Assembly (NCBI RefSeq): GCF_036588685.1 | Contig: NC_086382.1 | Coordinates: 72,017,999 to 72,081,998 of the forward strand | Direction of reading: 5' to 3' | Source of the DNA: Mytilus trossulus | Lineage: Eukaryota > Mollusca > Bivalvia > Mytilida > Mytilidae | DNA length: 64,000 nucleotides | In this document: positions 47,601-58,500 of the stretch, piece after piece | Layout: each line of letters begins with the position of its first letter | Position numbering within the stretch: position 1 is the first letter of the stretch | Notes under the pieces: model-generated | The model's database searches: none | Told to the model about the DNA's origin: nothing | What the model saw: the letters and a program-made list of their open reading frames with translations, nothing else | Translations under genes and position numbers: made by a program

Positions 47601-50600
47601 CTAAAGTTTATAAACCTGTCCTTTGATTTTTGGTTTGCTGTTTTATGATATCAATTCATTTTACTTAGGCTTAACCATTGTCTACAGAAATGGATGTTCT
47701 TTATCTACTATCACGCACACAAGTGCTTTTATGGAATCTTTGTTATGGTTTTAATATCCAGTTTTATAAATAGATGTTTATGCAGACATTAATGCAATGG
47801 GTTAATTATTGTTTGCTTTACTTCCTGTGCAATGTTTTTAATGCATATTGAGGATAAAGTTGCAATAGATTGATCATTGATTTTTAGAATGCTGTTACAT
47901 TAACATCATTGCATTACATGTTCAGGAAGAATATCAAATTTGAATTCATGACATACAAACCAATGTTGAGTCATCTTAATTTTTTTAGATTTGGGTTCAG
48001 TATAATGTGTTTATTTTACAGATAATTACATTCATCAAGTTCATTAAATTTATATAATTCTTATATCATTTGCATATCTATAAATACTTGAATTGGATTG
48101 GTCAAGTAGAATTTTTCTCTTGGTTTTCACTTTGATAAACCATGTTTCCGAAACTACTTTTGTAATCTATTCATGCGCGATACACATTATTGCAGGGATA
48201 CTCGGATTTTCAGCAAGTTGAGATTATAAAACAATTGCATAACAGTTTTTTCTGTTCTAATGCATATATAACCAAAAAAAAAAATGAAATAAAATAAATG
48301 CACTAAAGCTTCGAAAATGTATAAAAATAAAATTTAAATAAAATTCCGGGAAATTTCACGAATGATTTGGCGAATTTACGTCATGGCAAAACACGACGTC
48401 ATACGATTGATAACTTTCAGACGGGAGATTATTTCGTTACTTGTACGCTTCAAATTCGAAAAATATCTAATTAAAATGAAGTTTTTGAGGTAGGTGCTAG
48501 TTCATTTTAGATTCTGTTACATTTATAGAACATTTAAGTTTTTTAGAAAGTCAAGGTGGCGGCGTACTCCTTAGTTATGACATGTCATTGTGCTTCTGAT
48601 GGTACATATAGTAGCCATCATAGTAGTAATGAAAATTAATAATCGCGTATGTTTGGCTGAAGAATTATAAGGATTAAACACATTTTTTCTAGAGGTTATT
48701 GATGTGTAAACCTGGTCTCTAACTCACAAACTTGACATAAAAGTCCTTGGACTTTTATTCAGTTTGTGAGTTAACCGCCCCGGTTTACACATCAATAACC
48801 TCTAGAAAAAATGTGTTTAATCCTATAGTGATCCTTTGCTATATATGATATGCTGTTCTACTAGCATCCATGCTTTTATTTCCTAGCAGATTATGAGACA
48901 GTTATGATTCAGTGTTGCTATGAACTTTATTCCCAATGTTAAGTTTACAGGCATGGCTGTTGTCTGCTCTATGGTCGGGTTGTTGTCTCTTTGACACATT
49001 CTCCATTTCCATTCTCAATTTTAGGGTGTTTGTAAGTGATGTAAACTTATGACAGCAACACCCCTTAGATATTTGATTGTTTATAATATGTTTAATAAAC
49101 TTATGCTTTATATTTATGACAGTCAAAGAGCATTAGCTGAGATAACAGAGATGATATACACAGCATGTCTGATACACAAAGGTGTGGTCAATATGTCTGA
49201 TTTTGACAGGGTTGATGAGGTGTTGGAGGGGATGTCATCTGGAAATAAAATGGCTACGTTGACAGGAGATTTCCTTCTAGCTAATGCTTGTACAGAATTG
49301 GCCAGATTAGAAAATACTCAGGTACTTATTGTTTATAAGTTATGCAATTTTTCAGAGTCTTTTTATATATTATATATATATATATATATATGTGAAATAA
49401 CTTTAGAGTAAAACAGTGAAACTTACACAGAAGCTTATTGAAAAAGCTGGTAGTAATTTTTTCTCAGTATTTGACTGATACATTGACTTGAGTTACTAAA
49501 TAGTCAACATTAAACATTTACTGAAACAGCAGAAATAGCAGGCAAGAATTATTATCTTTTTTTTAACCTGTCTCTAGTTTGATCCTTAATCCAAACTTCT
49601 TATCTTTTAGGTAGTAGAAAATATTTCATGTGCAATTGGTAATTCAATGGAGGCTGAGTTTACCAAGATAAAGAATTATAAAACCGATGTAACATTTGAT
49701 GATTGGTTAGACCAGACATACCTTACATCAGGGAGTTTACTGGCACATAGTTGTCAGTCAGCTTTGTTGTTAGTCGGACATAATAAATCTTATCAAACTG
49801 CAGCTTTCAACTTGGGTAAAAATTTGGCAGTAACTCGACAGGTAAATACAGGGTATTTCAGGGGAAATAAATTAAGTTGAAATTACAAATGGTATTTAAC
49901 AAGAAAAATTACAATATCACATTTTTGTATACAACTATAACTAGAAGTTTATAGTAAAACTATTATAAATTATGATAACAGACCAAATAATTTGAGAATG
50001 TGGGATTTTTTTTTGCTTAATTTACATACATCTTTATTTTAGATGATAAGCCTGTGAATCTTTCAGAACATAATATTCAATATCCAAGACTATCTTTTTT
50101 TGGTGTACATGAGAATTAAAAAAAAAATGAAAATAAGGTAATCCTCATTACATACATCATGTACATGCATCAGTTTATTAAGCTATTTTAGCATGAATTA
50201 TCTCCCTTACCATTTAAAGTATCCAATGACTAGGATATTTCATATCTTTTATACCATCTTCATAGATGTATATGAAATTTTTCTTTGTTACAGAATTTCT
50301 GATAACTGAAAAATGAAAATAAAAGCAAAACCAGATATGAATGATAATTACTGTAATCATTAACAACTAATTGTCATATAGACAATAATAGATATCCAAT
50401 GTATAAGTTCTAAAACAATGTTTTCTTGTTTCTTGATATTAAAGATGTAATGTGTTTTGTTTCAGTTATATGAGGATATCAACAGGTTCACACAGCCAGA
50501 AACAGATGATATATCTCCTAATATTCTCTCCACGGCACCAGGGGTCCTGTACCTTGGAAACAGATCTGTAGACTTCACACAAGAATTACTAGAAGATCCC

Positions 50601-52093
50601 AAAGAACAAAAAAAGGTAATAAAAAATCAAAAGATAACATTGATAAGTTAGACCTCTGACAAAATGTAACTTTACAACAAATAGCAACTACAAAGAACTT
50701 TGCCATATTATATTCTAAATTTTGAATGGCGCTTAAAGTAAGCATCAACTTTAATTTTACTTTGTATAGATTTGTTTCATAAAAGAAGAAAATTGAAGAT
50801 TGATGGTATGTTTTGTAGAATCTACTTTTTAAAGAAAGTGATACAAATATCTCCCTGTTGATAGTATGCCAGAATGCCATTAATTTTGTTTATTAAGTGA
50901 GTGTTTTAATGTTAGATCCTCTGGCACGGGACGTTTGCGCTTTTTATTTTGGACACTTGTGCTTCAAATCATAGGACATTTGCGCTTTTTAAAAACGGAC
51001 ATTTCCTCTTTTTACATAGGACATTTGTGCTTTTGCAATATAATATTTGATTGTTATGACTACCCTCCCCTTTTATCTGAGCTTGGGGCCGACAAGTTCG
51101 AACTTGAAGAGTTGAAGTCATTTTGTTCTTTATGATAAAACGTTTTAAAAAAAATGGTTTTATAGCACATTTCAAAGCACATGGATATATGTTTTAAAGT
51201 GTATATAAAGCCTCTTAAGGTAAACATTCTAAAGACATAAAAACAAGTCAAGTCATCACATGTCAGTTTAGCTTGATAACTGAAGCCTAAGGAGTGAACA
51301 AATTTAGCTACTAGTATTGTTATCTGTTCAGACTGTTATTTCACGCTCATTTCAACTAAATAATCAAGTTTCTCTTTCTCAATTCTTTACTGGGGTGCTG
51401 TTCATCAATATAACGAATCTTAATGTAATTCACCAACTGATTGTCAAAAAGATAAATATATAGCAGGATGAGTCAAATACAACTGTTCAATATAGTGGGC
51501 ATTGAAGGTTTCTGGACCTTTTGTTACTAATAACACATATAAGTTAAATTTATTAACGCGATGATTACTTCTCATTCAAATTACAAGTAGACGACTATAG
51601 ATAAAAAGCGCAAATGTCTGGTCAAATTAATACAGGTGAATCAAAATTAAAAGCGCAAATGTCCATAGTATTTGAAGTGCAAATGTCGTATCGTTTTACA
51701 GGTAAAAAAGCGCAAACGTCCTGTGCCCAGATCCTCCCTGTCATAATTCTTATACAATGACTTCACTGGTTCTATTCTGGTTACTTTCAACATCAGCATA
51801 AACACAACTCACATGCTAAAATCATGTAATTTTATTTTTGAATGAAGGTTAACAAGAGTTGTAAAATGATAAAACAAAAATATACTCATAAAAAAGAATC
51901 AAAGAAGTATAAAACAAATATAATGTATATTTTTCAGATTTTAAAGAAAATAAAAGACAGTGGGGAGTTACAGCAATGTAAAGACTTATGTAAACAGTAT
52001 GGTGTGAAAGCTAGACAATCATTACATGTATTTGAACAATCTGTACCTAGAGATGCTCTGTTTAGAATTATAAATGCCACAACAGTATCATGA
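29666..52093 (+). CDS. PDSS2: Decaprenyl (all-trans polyprenyl) diphosphate synthase subunit 2, complete six-exon gene
   Basis: PDSS2 pairs with PDSS1 in mitochondria to make the long prenyl tail of coenzyme Q. Exons: 29666-29958, 46701-46811, 49123-49321, 49611-49841, 50466-50615, 51938-52093. All introns are GT-AG and phases match, giving 379 residues (human 399). The start codon opens a basic leader ([12 protein letters not shown]), fitting mitochondrial import. Family blocks: [10 protein letters not shown] (about residues 55-64), LLSDE-like [21 protein letters not shown] (exon 2), LAEITEMIY and GDFLLANAC (183-190, exon 3), [17 protein letters not shown] (exon 4). Where catalytic prenyl synthases carry the first DDxxD, this protein has HKGVVNMSD (153-161), so it lacks the metal-binding aspartates, as expected for subunit 2. 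Intron 1 (16.7 kb) hosts the two-gene transposon. AATAAA overlaps the region just after the stop (52099-52104). Confidence 0.96.
30089..30286. mobile_element. 198-bp MITE-like element with 12-bp direct repeats
   Basis: The ends are short inverted copies, GGTCTAATTGGG and (inverted) GGTCTCATTGGG. They are bordered by CCCTTGTCAGTA (30077-30088) and CCCTTGTCAATA (30287-30298), 11 of 12 identical. Inside, the phrase AAGCG(T/G)GA(C/T)AC(G) repeats four times. Lies between PDSS2 exon 1 and the large transposon. Confidence 0.6.
30318..30660 (+). repeat. Left end of the transposon: terminal repeat plus GGCAGTT array
   Basis: After the 16-bp terminal repeat, about eighteen (A/T)(G)GCAGTT words occur in roughly 340 bp. 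Most are in GGCAGTT orientation, with a few AACTGCC. TTCCTTGGCAGTTTCTT and TAGCAGTTCC are typical. These are candidate binding sites for the element's own proteins (inference). Confidence 0.8.
31037..35406 (-). CDS. CACTA/EnSpm-like transposase, three exons, intact
   Basis: Exons on the minus strand: 35406-35353, 34357-34130, 33622-31037, all phase 0 with GT/AG, giving 955 residues. Exon 1 starts at ATG and encodes a basic NLS-like stretch ([11 protein letters not shown]). Exon 2 and the start of exon 3 are acidic. Then come a zinc-ribbon-like CSHC...CTNKHC (about 283-302), [10 protein letters not shown] (D384), CDLPARC followed by GCWFC (D472, a second Cys pair), [13 protein letters not shown] (about 571-583), and a DUF4218-like segment with NCHQLLHI and [12 protein letters not shown] (E735). 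The order DG, DxPA, MHG, FE resembles Transposase_21/CACTA proteins. I take D384, D472 and E735 as candidate catalytic residues; this is inferred. It is the partner of the divergent BEN gene. Confidence 0.85.
33885..34015 (+). repeat. CATACCACATCTTC-family repeat inside a transposase intron
   Basis: GACCATACTTTGACCTATAA is followed by TGTGACTTGGATGGAGAGTT and GTCTCATTAGCACTCATACC. It lies wholly within the intron between transposase exons 2 and 3. Confidence 0.75.
34745..35106. repeat. Foldback repeats with GGATCCGCCACTG ends, in a transposase intron
   Basis: One block starts CAGTGGCAGATCCAG (about 34750). A second runs from GGGGCGGATGCAGGAATTTT (34946) to GGATCCGCCACTG (about 35091-35103), with long G and C runs inside. 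A related block is at 36484-36635. I recognise these as a common aquatic-invertebrate inverted-repeat family. They lie inside transposase intron 1, away from exons. Confidence 0.6.
35407..35867. promoter_or_regulatory. Shared upstream region of transposase and BEN genes
   Basis: 461 bp separate the divergent start codons of the two transposon genes. Such spacing suggests a bidirectional promoter serving both. It is less AT-rich than the flanks around 35640-35830. No core element is decisive. Confidence 0.5.
35868..40483 (+). CDS. BEN-domain protein encoded by the transposon, five exons
   Basis: Exons 35868-36072, 36715-37545, 38130-38392, 39600-39852 and 40344-40483 join in frame to 563 residues. 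The N-terminus (about 1-68) resembles a small beta-barrel module, with [10 protein letters not shown]; that is a guess. The centre (about 70-430) is low-complexity, Lys/Ser-rich then acidic, with an SPRK motif. Residues about 468-560 match a BEN domain: [40 protein letters not shown], ending in a basic tail. BEN domains bind DNA and occur in chromatin proteins and some mobile elements. For exon 3, the acceptor at 38128-38129 keeps frame; the one at 38040-38041 would run into a stop. An extra exon in 38393-39599 is not excluded. Likely a DNA-binding helper for transposition or a regulator (inference). Confidence 0.75.
36484..36635. repeat. Foldback repeat in the first intron of the BEN gene
   Basis: GCGGCAGATCCATAGGGG at the left and GGTTGGATCGATCCGACCC at the right, with AACCCCCCTTTTTTT and GGAACCCCCTTTT between. 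Same kind of element as 34745-35106. Confidence 0.5.
40484..41760. other. Untranslated part of the transposon downstream of the BEN gene
   Basis: AT-rich sequence with many ACATGTA words, no further coding exon recognised. AATAAA occurs near 41626. Confidence 0.4.
41770..42111 (-). repeat. Right end of the transposon: AACTGCC array and terminal repeat
   Basis: Mirror image of the left end. AACTGCC/GCAGTT words recur about fifteen times. A 21-bp unit starting AAGGAACTGCC and ending AGCAGCT is repeated three times in tandem at 41891-41953, with a partial fourth to 41962. The array ends in the 16-bp terminal repeat at 42096-42111. Confidence 0.8.
42112..44440. other. PDSS2 intron 1 to the right of the transposon
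   Basis: No exon or clear repeat recognised. The part 42640-43460 is somewhat richer in CG than the surrounding intron. Confidence 0.4.
44450..44525 (-). repeat. CATACCACATCTTC-family repeat, inverted short copy
   Basis: GGAAGATGTGGTGTGAGTGC, then CAATGAGACAACTCTCCATC and AACCATTATAG match the copy at 16717. In PDSS2 intron 1. Confidence 0.75.
44990..45960 (+). repeat. Short GTCT/GTCC run followed by five ~163-bp tandem units
   Basis: 44990-45037 is a GTCTGTC/GTCCGTC simple stretch. After it the phrase ATGATTATTGCTTAAAA recurs near 45235, 45396, 45558, 45726 and 45890. It alternates with ATCTGTATACTTTTTGGTGA and GAGTTATTGAGTATTTTGT. Units diverge by small indels. In PDSS2 intron 1. Confidence 0.75.
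46525..46628 (+). repeat. CATACCACATCTTC-family repeat, PDSS2 intron 1
   Basis: Reads TACTTTGACC, TTATGACTTTGATGGAGAGT, TGTCTCATTGGCACTTGTAC and CACATCTTC. It ends about 70 bp upstream of PDSS2 exon 2. Confidence 0.75.
48671..48823. repeat. 153-bp near-perfect palindrome in PDSS2 intron 2
   Basis: The outer arms 48671-48712 and 48782-48823 are about 42 bp and almost fully complementary, beginning GGATTAAACACATTTTTTCT. Inner arms AACTCACAAACT / AGTTTGTGAGTT and AAAAGTCC / GGACTTTT extend the fold nearly to the centre. TATA stands on both outer sides (48666-48669, 48824-48827). A foldback MITE is the likely origin. Confidence 0.85.
48926..49022 (-). repeat. Dispersed repeat fragment close to PDSS2 exon 3
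   Basis: Inverse of the first part of the repeat at 11455: GGTCGGGTTGTTGTCTCTTT then GACACATTCTCCATTTCC. It ends about 100 bp before the exon 3 acceptor. Confidence 0.65.
50922..51728. mobile_element. 807-bp hAT-like MITE with 8-bp target-site duplication, PDSS2 intron 5
   Basis: The ends read TGGCACGGGACGTTTGCGC and, inverted, GGGCACAGGACGTTTGCGC. They are bordered by identical AGATCCTC at 50914-50921 and 51729-51736. An 8-bp duplication is what hAT elements leave. Each arm is itself built of 22-23 bp units of the form GGACATTTGCGCTTTT: five on the left (50929-51035) and about four on the right (51605-51725). No transposase inside. It ends about 210 bp before PDSS2 exon 6. Confidence 0.8.
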
Positions 52094-52559
52094 CGAAAAA
52101 TAAACATTTTTTATCAATATACTTTCTGGTTTAATACTTGAAAAAGACATGGACAAAGATGTTTTTCTGGGATAGCTTGATCAAAGTTTGTGTTGACCTA
52201 CTGGCTGTCAGTTACTGCAACTACACTTGAATTTCAAGTAATAATAGACAAATGTACAATTTACTCTTTCCGTTAATCCCCTGTGTTGTTCTATTTGATT
52301 ATGGACGGTCATCATGAGAGAAGAAATCTGGAGTATTTGAAATACAATCAACTGTTTTCCTGTTCTTGATATTCAGCAGAAGATTGATGGTCATTCTGTT
52401 TATCAATCAATTATTTATTTATGAATAATGAAATGCTAATCTATTAAAACAGTTAAGAACGGGTGTATAATTATTAAAAAGAAGATGTGGTTTGATTGCC
52501 AATAAGAAAACTATTAAGAAGAGACAAAATGAAACAGAAATTAACTATGCATAGAATAC
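52094..52559. other. PDSS2 3' flank
   Basis: Likely 3' untranslated sequence at first. A short fragment of the CATACCACATCTTC family, inverted, lies at about 52480-52510. Nothing else recognised. Confidence 0.4.
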
Positions 52560-52860
52560 GTAAAAAGTAAAATCACAAAAATACTGAACTCAGAGGAAAA
52601 TCAATTTGGAAAGTCCATAATCACATGGCAAAATCAAAAAACAAAACGCATCAAAAACGAATGGACAAGAACTGTCATATTCCTGACTTGGTACAGGCAT
52701 TTTCAAATGTAGAAAATGGTGGATTAAACCTGGTTCTATAGCGCTAACCCTCTCACTTTAATAACAGTCTCATCAAATTCCGTTACATTTACATGATGCG
52801 TTAAATAAACAGTCACAATCAATAAAATAGTCAAAATATGGGAACATCAGTCATCATCGT
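52560..52860 (-). repeat. GCGCTATAAAACCAGGTT-family repeat, inverted copy
   Basis: Contains CAAAAATACTGAACTCAGAG, GACTTGGTACAGGCATTTTC, AAATGGTGGATTAAACCTGG and TATAGCGCTAACC, the reverse complement of the 1437-1805 copy. Confidence 0.7.
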
Positions 52861-54599
52861 ATAACAATTTCACAGGACACAACAACATCTACTACTAGTA
52901 TCTACGAACACATGGATTGATTTGAGTGTCTGACGTCAGAAAAATTATATACGTCACATAAATTTGTCGTTCAATGTGCATTCAATAGTTATCCAAAGTA
53001 CCTGGATTATAAACAATTTTAAATTTTAAAAGCCTGGACTTATATGGACATGAAGACAGAAATTATCATATTTTTTTCTATAATTATGATACAGATCTAT
53101 ATACTTAGTCTGATCGGTACTGATATCATGATAATATCCTGGCAAGATTGTTTATTTGTTATGATATACAGAAAGCTGTTCTTCTTTTCTTTCTAAGTAT
53201 GTGATAGAAGAAACTTGTAACATTTTTTTTAACCAGATATAAAAAATAAAAACCTTTGTATATGTTATTATTATTTGTAATCAATGTTGTTTTGAGTTTT
53301 GCTTGTGACATTATCTTGAAACAGAAGCTTGTCAATGATGTAACTTGTATTTTGTTTAACTGATTCTTGTTATTTTTATCATAATATTTTTGCAAAAAGT
53401 TTGACTAGGTAAGTGGTCCAATAACACAGAAAAATGGTTTCAAAATCACTTTGTCACACAGTCTTGATTGATTAGACGCTTAGTAATAAGGCACACTATA
53501 AAAAATATCTTTATTCTAGGATTCATTAAAATTTCCTTATGTCCTTATGATCAAATGTCTTTCATTATAAGTGTTAGCTAATTCAGTGATGATGTTCTTG
53601 CTGGTATGATAAATTGTATCCCCAGTCTACTTGGGACAATTATTAACCCAATCTTTATGCATACGTCTCTTTTTATACAGAGTTCAGAGTTATGCAAAAT
53701 TTTTAGGTTATAAATATGAGTTTATTTTAATTAAAATGTGGACCTAGTTTCAATAAGGGTTTGCTTGCATTTTTGAGTGGATGAGGGATCTAAAAGTGAG
53801 TGTAATTCTTGGATGCAGCAATGCATAACATAGTGTTTGATAGATGGAGTAAACAGTAAAATTGCAACATTGATATCATTGTTATTTGATCAATATAAAG
53901 TTTTCATGGTTAATCGATTTCTAAGATCTACATTTGGTTTATTGTTTGATTGTTAGGAGCATTTTCTGGTATGATTTATCCTTAGACTATATCATAAACC
54001 AGTAAGACTTAGTGTCCCATGTTCACCTCACTTTATCAACATAATATCTTTCATTAGTGAATGTTTTACATGTTTTTCCATCTTTGTTTTTAATTGTTGA
54101 TTCAATGTATGTTAGTAGTTTATTTGACCATTTGACAAACTTAGCAATATTTGTCTATGGGCACTTTCTAACTTGGATATCCAGTAGATAGGTATTACTT
54201 ATAGAAACAGACAAAGTACAGAAGATTTAGTAGGGCAACGGTTACAGGTGCAGTTTTAAAACTTGGTTTGAAGATGAATCTTGGAGAAATCGATTTACAG
54301 ATTATTCATATATATGCCAAAAGATAAAGGTCATGCGTGACCATTTTCATGGTCAATTGTCTTTAATGGGCTTTATGTTTATTTGAATTCATGACCTAAA
54401 ATCCAACAAACCGATGCATCCGCGAGAGTATAAAAAACTACCATTAAAAAGCAGCCCTTAAAGTTTTCTTCGCTTACTCTTCAATACCTTGATTAACGTT
54501 TATTCTTAGTTTCTTGTAAGAATCAGGAAGTCTGTTTTTGGCTTTGTGTTCATCCTTGGAAGTATTGCGCCCTCAGCTGACATTTTTACCTTGTATTTC
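52861..54599. other. AT-rich intergenic stretch, nothing recognised
   Basis: No supported exon, RNA gene or paired repeat seen. Confidence 0.35.
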
Positions 54600-54910
54600 T
54601 GTTTTGATCACACATCGTTGTCAATATATAGGAATTTTATATGACTGTCATACAAGTGATAGGTTTAGGTAGCTTTAAAACCAGGTGTAATCCTCAATTT
54701 CGTTGTCAATATATAGGAATTGTATACGACTGTCATAAGCATGCAAGTGATAGGTTTAGCTAGCTTTAAAACCAGGTTTAATTCTCCATTTTCTACATGT
54801 CTGTACCAAGTCAGGAATATATCATTTATCCATTCGTTTGATTTTTTTTTTATTTTCCTATTGGATTACGGACTTTCCATTATGGGGTTCTGTTTTTTTG
54901 TTAATTTACT
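54600..54910 (+). repeat. GCGCTATAAAACCAGGTT-family repeat with internal duplication
   Basis: The part GTTGTCAATATATAGGAATT through AGCTTTAAAACCAGGT is present twice in tandem (about 54615-54690 and 54703-54780), followed by the rest of the family. A local duplication within one copy. Confidence 0.65.
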
Positions 54911-56251
54911 TTTTCATTCATTTATATTGAGTTTATTTACTGGTATCGGAAAGTAGCATTTATTTTTAAAAGTTGAATGACTACTGCAACAATAATAACT
55001 ATGACTATACTTAAGGCTTGATTGATTCGTACTGTGCTTATCTTGTTTTTTCTTTGATACAATTTCCCTTCTCAATTTTATTATATATTATGTATCATAA
55101 AAAAATAAATGAATATGAATGGATTTGGAATGAAATCTTATACACTATTAATGTCTATTGTTCAATTCGTTTTAACTCAAATATATTACAATGCAAGTTA
55201 GATAAGGACAACTGTAGTATACCGCTGTAATAGTAATAAACCGACTAGGCACACATTAATCCAAATAACTCAACAAAACCGGTAAAAAAGCTTGACTAGT
55301 GATGCCCCACGGTACGAATATTGAAATATCATAAAACGTTTGAGAAGACACTCATGTCGGTCATCACAAACAAAAAACGGACTTAATATAATCGTCTAAT
55401 CAAAGACAGCAGACGTGTATGCCCAATAGTACAGTATTAGTACAAGAACTCGTAGATCTACATTGAAGAATCGCATGAACTCGCAACGGAGCGCAATCTA
55501 ACACATCCATAGAGTAAGCATCTTCTATGTATGCACTACCCACCGTCCGAATTCATAATCATAAATATTAGGAAAGAATACTAGTATTCAAGGATTAAAT
55601 ACGTAATTATGCATAGGATCGTCTTTACGCCTATGTTTAAACCTGTCATTTTATAATTGACTCTTTCGCTTACTTTCCAGTTTCTTATGCCAATTCCAAA
55701 CTGTTATTTTTATCTACCGGTATTATGCATACGATAAAAAATTAACTTGTTATTCTGTAACAGTTGTTTAAAAAAGACTCTTTGAAACAATCATATGAAT
55801 GGATTTGATCAGGAACAAGACAATATACTTCTTAATTACTTTAGTATTGAGACGGTATGGCTATTATATTTTTTAAAGCCTCTTTGCTATCTTCTTACTA
55901 TTTTTTCTTCAATTTTGAAATGTGTCAACAAGGAACCAGAAACTTTGCAGGGGATATTATTGATTTATCTCTCGTGAAAAGATGCCTATAATCAATGCAT
56001 TAACAAAATGTTTTACAAATACTAAATTGCAATAGTTTAAATTACAGGACATCATGTAGTGCATTCATGTTGTATTTACATTAAAGTTTCATTTTTCAAG
56101 ATTTATTATAGTTACTAGTATCATTTATGCTAGCTACCCCATTGATCGACCCACATGGGAATAAAACTTTATTTCTGTCAACGAAACAACTATCCACATG
56201 GGAATAAGAATGTACTTTATATCTGTCAACGAGACAACTATCCATAAACAT
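54911..56251. other. Intergenic stretch
   Basis: A fragment with GTAGTATACCGCTGT lies near 55212, related to the repeat at 14605, and an opposite-strand trail of it may extend to about 55480. CAACGA(A/G)ACAACTATCCA(C/T) occurs twice near 56180-56245. No gene recognised. Confidence 0.4.
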
Positions 56252-56651
56252 TCAATAGACCACTTTCGAGTTCATCCGTCACCGGCAAAAACTCGTCAAT
56301 TATGCACGCCTTTATGACGTCATTTACCAGATAGAGGGGCTCGCCTGTATCCCTGCACTATTTACGTTCATCAAGCGTCTTAGTGATCGTTTTTGTGCAG
56401 GATAAACTAGAAATAATGGTTGCTCTGTAGGTACTAAATGACAATTCCCTAATGACAGCAGTGTTGATTGTCTATTTTCAGAATTCAATTTGCCGAATAA
56501 TTCGTACAATATAGAATTATAATTTTCCAACCACTCGCTCAACCTTGTAAGGAAGTGACGACGCCCCTAAACGCACAGATGACTGCGATAAAGGCGCATA
56601 TAATTGACGAGTTTTTTCCGGTGACGGATGAACTCGAAAGTGGTCTATTGA
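56252..56651. mobile_element. 400-bp foldback MITE with ~53-bp inverted ends
   Basis: Arms begin TCAATAGACCACTTTCGAGT at 56252 and, inverted, at 56651. They match with about one mismatch for some 53 bp, through GTCACCGG and AACTCGTCAATTAT. CAT flanks both ends (56249-56251, 56652-56654), a possible 3-bp duplication. A 72-codon minus-strand frame inside is probably not a gene. Confidence 0.75.
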
Positions 56652-57245
56652 CATGAGAAAGTGAGATTTTACATATCTACACGGGCTAAACAGTTGTCAC
56701 AAAGTCATGCCATAAAAGAACAGGGTCAAACCAAATTTTAAAAAATCGAACGATAGTTTTAATCTTAAACAAAACATGTATCATGAAAACAATGAAACTC
56801 ACTTTTAAGTTTTCGTTAATGTTCCCTCTTGGTTTATAACAGTGGTGTAGCAGAACATTCTACAGGCTTCTATGCTAAGAAAAATATAAACAAGACTTAA
56901 GTTATCAGAAGAGAAGTTAATATGAGATAGAACCATTTCCGTATATCAAGTATAAATACAGGATGGTTTAACTCACTATAATGTATGTCTGTTGGAATTT
57001 CTATTATTTCAGTGTTACATTTATAAACAAGATATGATACCACGTTAAAGTAGTACCCAACACTTTCACTAAAGTTAATTTGGCTCGGTTAATTTTCATA
57101 AAATTTTTACAGAGTATTTACTTTGACCCTTTAACCAAAATATATGGATTTCAAAAATTTTGAACCAACCATTTTATCAGAAAAATTACACTGGTCCATT
57201 CAACTATTCTTTTAAAAATTGTTTGCCGATTCCCCTAACAATTCT

Positions 57246-57302
57246 TAACCTATGTTCTTGTGGACGGTTGTCTCATTGGCAATCATACCACATCTTCTTT
57301 TT
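57246..57302 (+). repeat. CATACCACATCTTC-family fragment
   Basis: TTCTTGTGGACGGTTGTCTC then ATTGGCAATCATACCACATC. Short 3' piece; a similar piece is at 22252-22312 in MLYCD intron 2. Confidence 0.7.
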
Positions 57303-58406
57303 TATATTTAACTATTTTTTTGTAGAAATTGGTTGTCTTGATATTACGTGTATCTCTCATTTATGAATATATTCAAAGTGTACATTTTTTCTGTACAACT
57401 AAACATCAACATCAACTATACCAATAAATATATCACAGTATAAAATGACTGTTAAAAGCAAAAGTTAAGTTTGAACTCAAAACCATGAGAACATGATCAA
57501 CCAATCGCAGAGGTCCCAAAGGTAAGATTGGCGTCTATGACGTATGTGAAACTTGAAATCGAGAGTGCTCTAACTTTTAACGGGTGCTACCAAAACCTGC
57601 CGTCAAACATCTACATCAAATCACTATAATAATGTTCAACAAATATGTAAGTAAACATGAAATTAATGATGATCTTGACGTTAGATGGTCATAAAAAAAA
57701 ATATTTGTTGAGCAATCTGTTTTGTCAACTCAAATCTCGGTTTGTGAAAAATATGGTTTAATTTAAATTAGTATTGCAATTGCACTCCATTCAAGAATTT
57801 GTTTAATTGATAAGAAAAACAAGATTTCTTGAAAACAGAAGTAGATAATAGCGTGTCAAAAAGGGTTCAATGTTACTGTTAAATAGACCAAAGAACTTTA
57901 TCGGCTGGTAGAAATTTCATGCTGGTTTCATCCTTATATCGACTACTGTATTTCAAAGCAAGCTTTACACATCAGCTTTATGGACGTTGAAGGATATACG
58001 ACCCTGTGCATTGCTCAGTGATTTTTTTTTCAAGTTCAGAACAATATCACTATGATAAATATCAAGAAGTGTGAATTTCTTGGTTGCTCAATTGTATAAC
58101 ATCTCGCTTTTAACAAATGAAAGTAGACCATGTTATATATGACATAAGGATATAACTTTCTTCACTTTACTTAATTGATTAAACTGAGGTAATATCATGT
58201 TGCACGGTAAATATCAGCTATAATTTCTACGAATATTTATCTTTTATGACATTTCTTTCCTGTAATTGTTTAGTGGTCGTTGCTATGAAAATACGTCCCT
58301 CTCTCCGCAAAAGGAAAGATGTATTTTTTTTATCACATTACGAACAATTAAATCACTGTTTCTTCATATTGATATCCCCGTTTTTCCATAAAAAATGAAC
58401 AGGAGA
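57303..58406. other. Intergenic stretch, nothing recognised
   Basis: AT-rich, with no supported exon or repeat pair. Confidence 0.35.
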
Positions 58407-58500
58407 AAGACCGTACTTTGACCTACAATGGTTTACTGTTACAAAGTGTGACTTGGATGGAAAGTTGTGTTATTGACACTCATACCACATCTTCTTTTAT
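58407..58500 (+). repeat. CATACCACATCTTC-family repeat
   Basis: ACCGTACTTTGACCTACAAT, GGTTTACTGTTACAAAGTGT, GACTTGGATGGAAAGTTGTG, then CACTCATACCACATCTTC. Confidence 0.75.

Noticed and set aside
56324-56542. 72-codon minus-strand frame
   Set aside because: Lies within a foldback MITE, lacks any domain and starts inside the arm-proximal region.
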